A stretch of 43,953 nucleotides of DNA from Hirudo medicinalis (taxonomy: Eukaryota; Annelida; Clitellata; Hirudinida; Hirudinidae), in contig MPNW01000424.1 of assembly GCA_011800805.1 (NCBI GenBank), positions 1 to 43,953 of the forward strand, written 5' to 3'. Position numbers and translations under genes: made by a program. Under the pieces are notes generated by a model that made no database searches, was not told the DNA's origin, and saw only the letters and a program-made list of their open reading frames with translations. Shown here in pieces: positions 43,671-43,953 of this stretch. The number at the start of each line of letters is the position of its first letter. Position 1 is the stretch's first letter.

Positions 43671-43855
43671 GCGTGCAGGTTGGCCGAATGGGTTGCGTTC
43701 CTGCATGTGACGGTAATGGCAACAGTCGTAATGTGTCGAGTTCGAAACCCAGCCTGCACTGCCGCAAGCGCCCTTGGGAAGGAGCGCTATATAAATGGTT
43801 AAAAGCGCCTCTGACACTATGCATACGGCGCTATATAAATGAACTACATTTACAT
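43671..43855 (+). repeat. tRNA-derived SINE, best-preserved copy
   Basis: The head has an A-box-like TTGGCCGAATGGGTTGCG and the B-box-like GAGTTCGAAACCC about 55 bp later, the spacing of a tRNA-type RNA polymerase III promoter. A tRNA-unrelated body follows (AGCCTGCACTGCCGC; GGAAGGAGCGCTATATAAAT; GCGCCTCTGACACTATGCAT) and the tail ends ATAAATGAACTACATTTACA. Four further diverged or partial copies of this family occur in the CTU1 and myosin introns and one in DNAJC3. Confidence 0.7.
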
Positions 43856-43871
43856 TTACATTATCATTATT

Positions 43872-43876
43872 ATTGA

Positions 43877-43952
<76 letters not shown>

Positions 43953-43953
43953 G
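43872..43953. repeat. (TTG)n microsatellite running off the window
   Basis: An uninterrupted TTG run of about 80 bp continues to the last base, directly after the SINE tail. Confidence 0.95.

Larger units (their letters stand above)
43500..43953. other. Myosin intron at window edge: ATC-type repeats, SINE, (TTG)n
   Basis: This is intron upstream of the P-loop exon. It holds a compound (ATC/ATT)n tract (43550-43665), a SINE (43671-43855) and a (TTG)n run reaching the right end. I see no coding exon here. Confidence 0.7.

Overview
This is a eukaryotic (animal) genomic window. Evidence: intron-split genes with GT-AG junctions, AT-rich introns full of trinucleotide repeats, tRNA-derived SINE copies, small DNA-transposon remnants, and a gene set of metazoan orthologues (MRPS28, DNAJC3, RPL35A, CTU1, a class VII myosin). 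Minor-spliceosome splicing appears to be present. Simple-repeat style and intron density suggest an invertebrate, possibly a lophotrochozoan, but I cannot name a phylum from the sequence alone.

Layout. 1-6000: no gene I can identify. The first 2.7 kb has a strong T/G bias on the + strand with a few good splice-site pairs. 3673-4812 holds coding-like minus-strand segments in several frames. 4858-5350 is a short inverted-repeat element. Two exon-like pieces follow at 5531-5607 and 5759-5825. 6500-7239 (-): MRPS28, two exons, complete. 8632-14422 (-): DNAJC3/p58IPK, 11 exons, complete (491 aa), with signal peptide, TPR repeats and J domain. 15486-16126 (-): RPL35A, four coding exons, with a one-base deletion that breaks the frame in the most conserved part. 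16671-21263 (+): CTU1, 14 exons, complete (328 aa), divergent from RPL35A across about 540 bp. 23493-43499 (-): myosin VII, 44 exons, 2078 codons plus stop, from the P-loop to the C-terminus. The exons for the first roughly 160 residues lie beyond the right edge.

All five genes were assembled by hand from splice junctions. The spliced lengths of four close in frame (498, 1476 and 987 nt, and 6237 nt for the myosin after the split first codon). RPL35A does not (374 nt, one short of 375).

The genes do not form a pathway. MRPS28 serves mitochondrial translation, RPL35A the cytosolic ribosome, CTU1 tRNA wobble-uridine thiolation, DNAJC3 ER protein folding and eIF2-alpha kinase control, and myosin VII actin-based transport and adhesion. 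Four of the five touch translation or proteostasis.

The most notable observations are an AT-AC (U12-type) intron inside the second MyTH4 domain of the myosin, a truncated duplicate of an IQ-motif exon in a neighbouring intron, the RPL35A frameshift, GAT/ATC tracts whose sense follows the side of the intron, and several small mobile elements.
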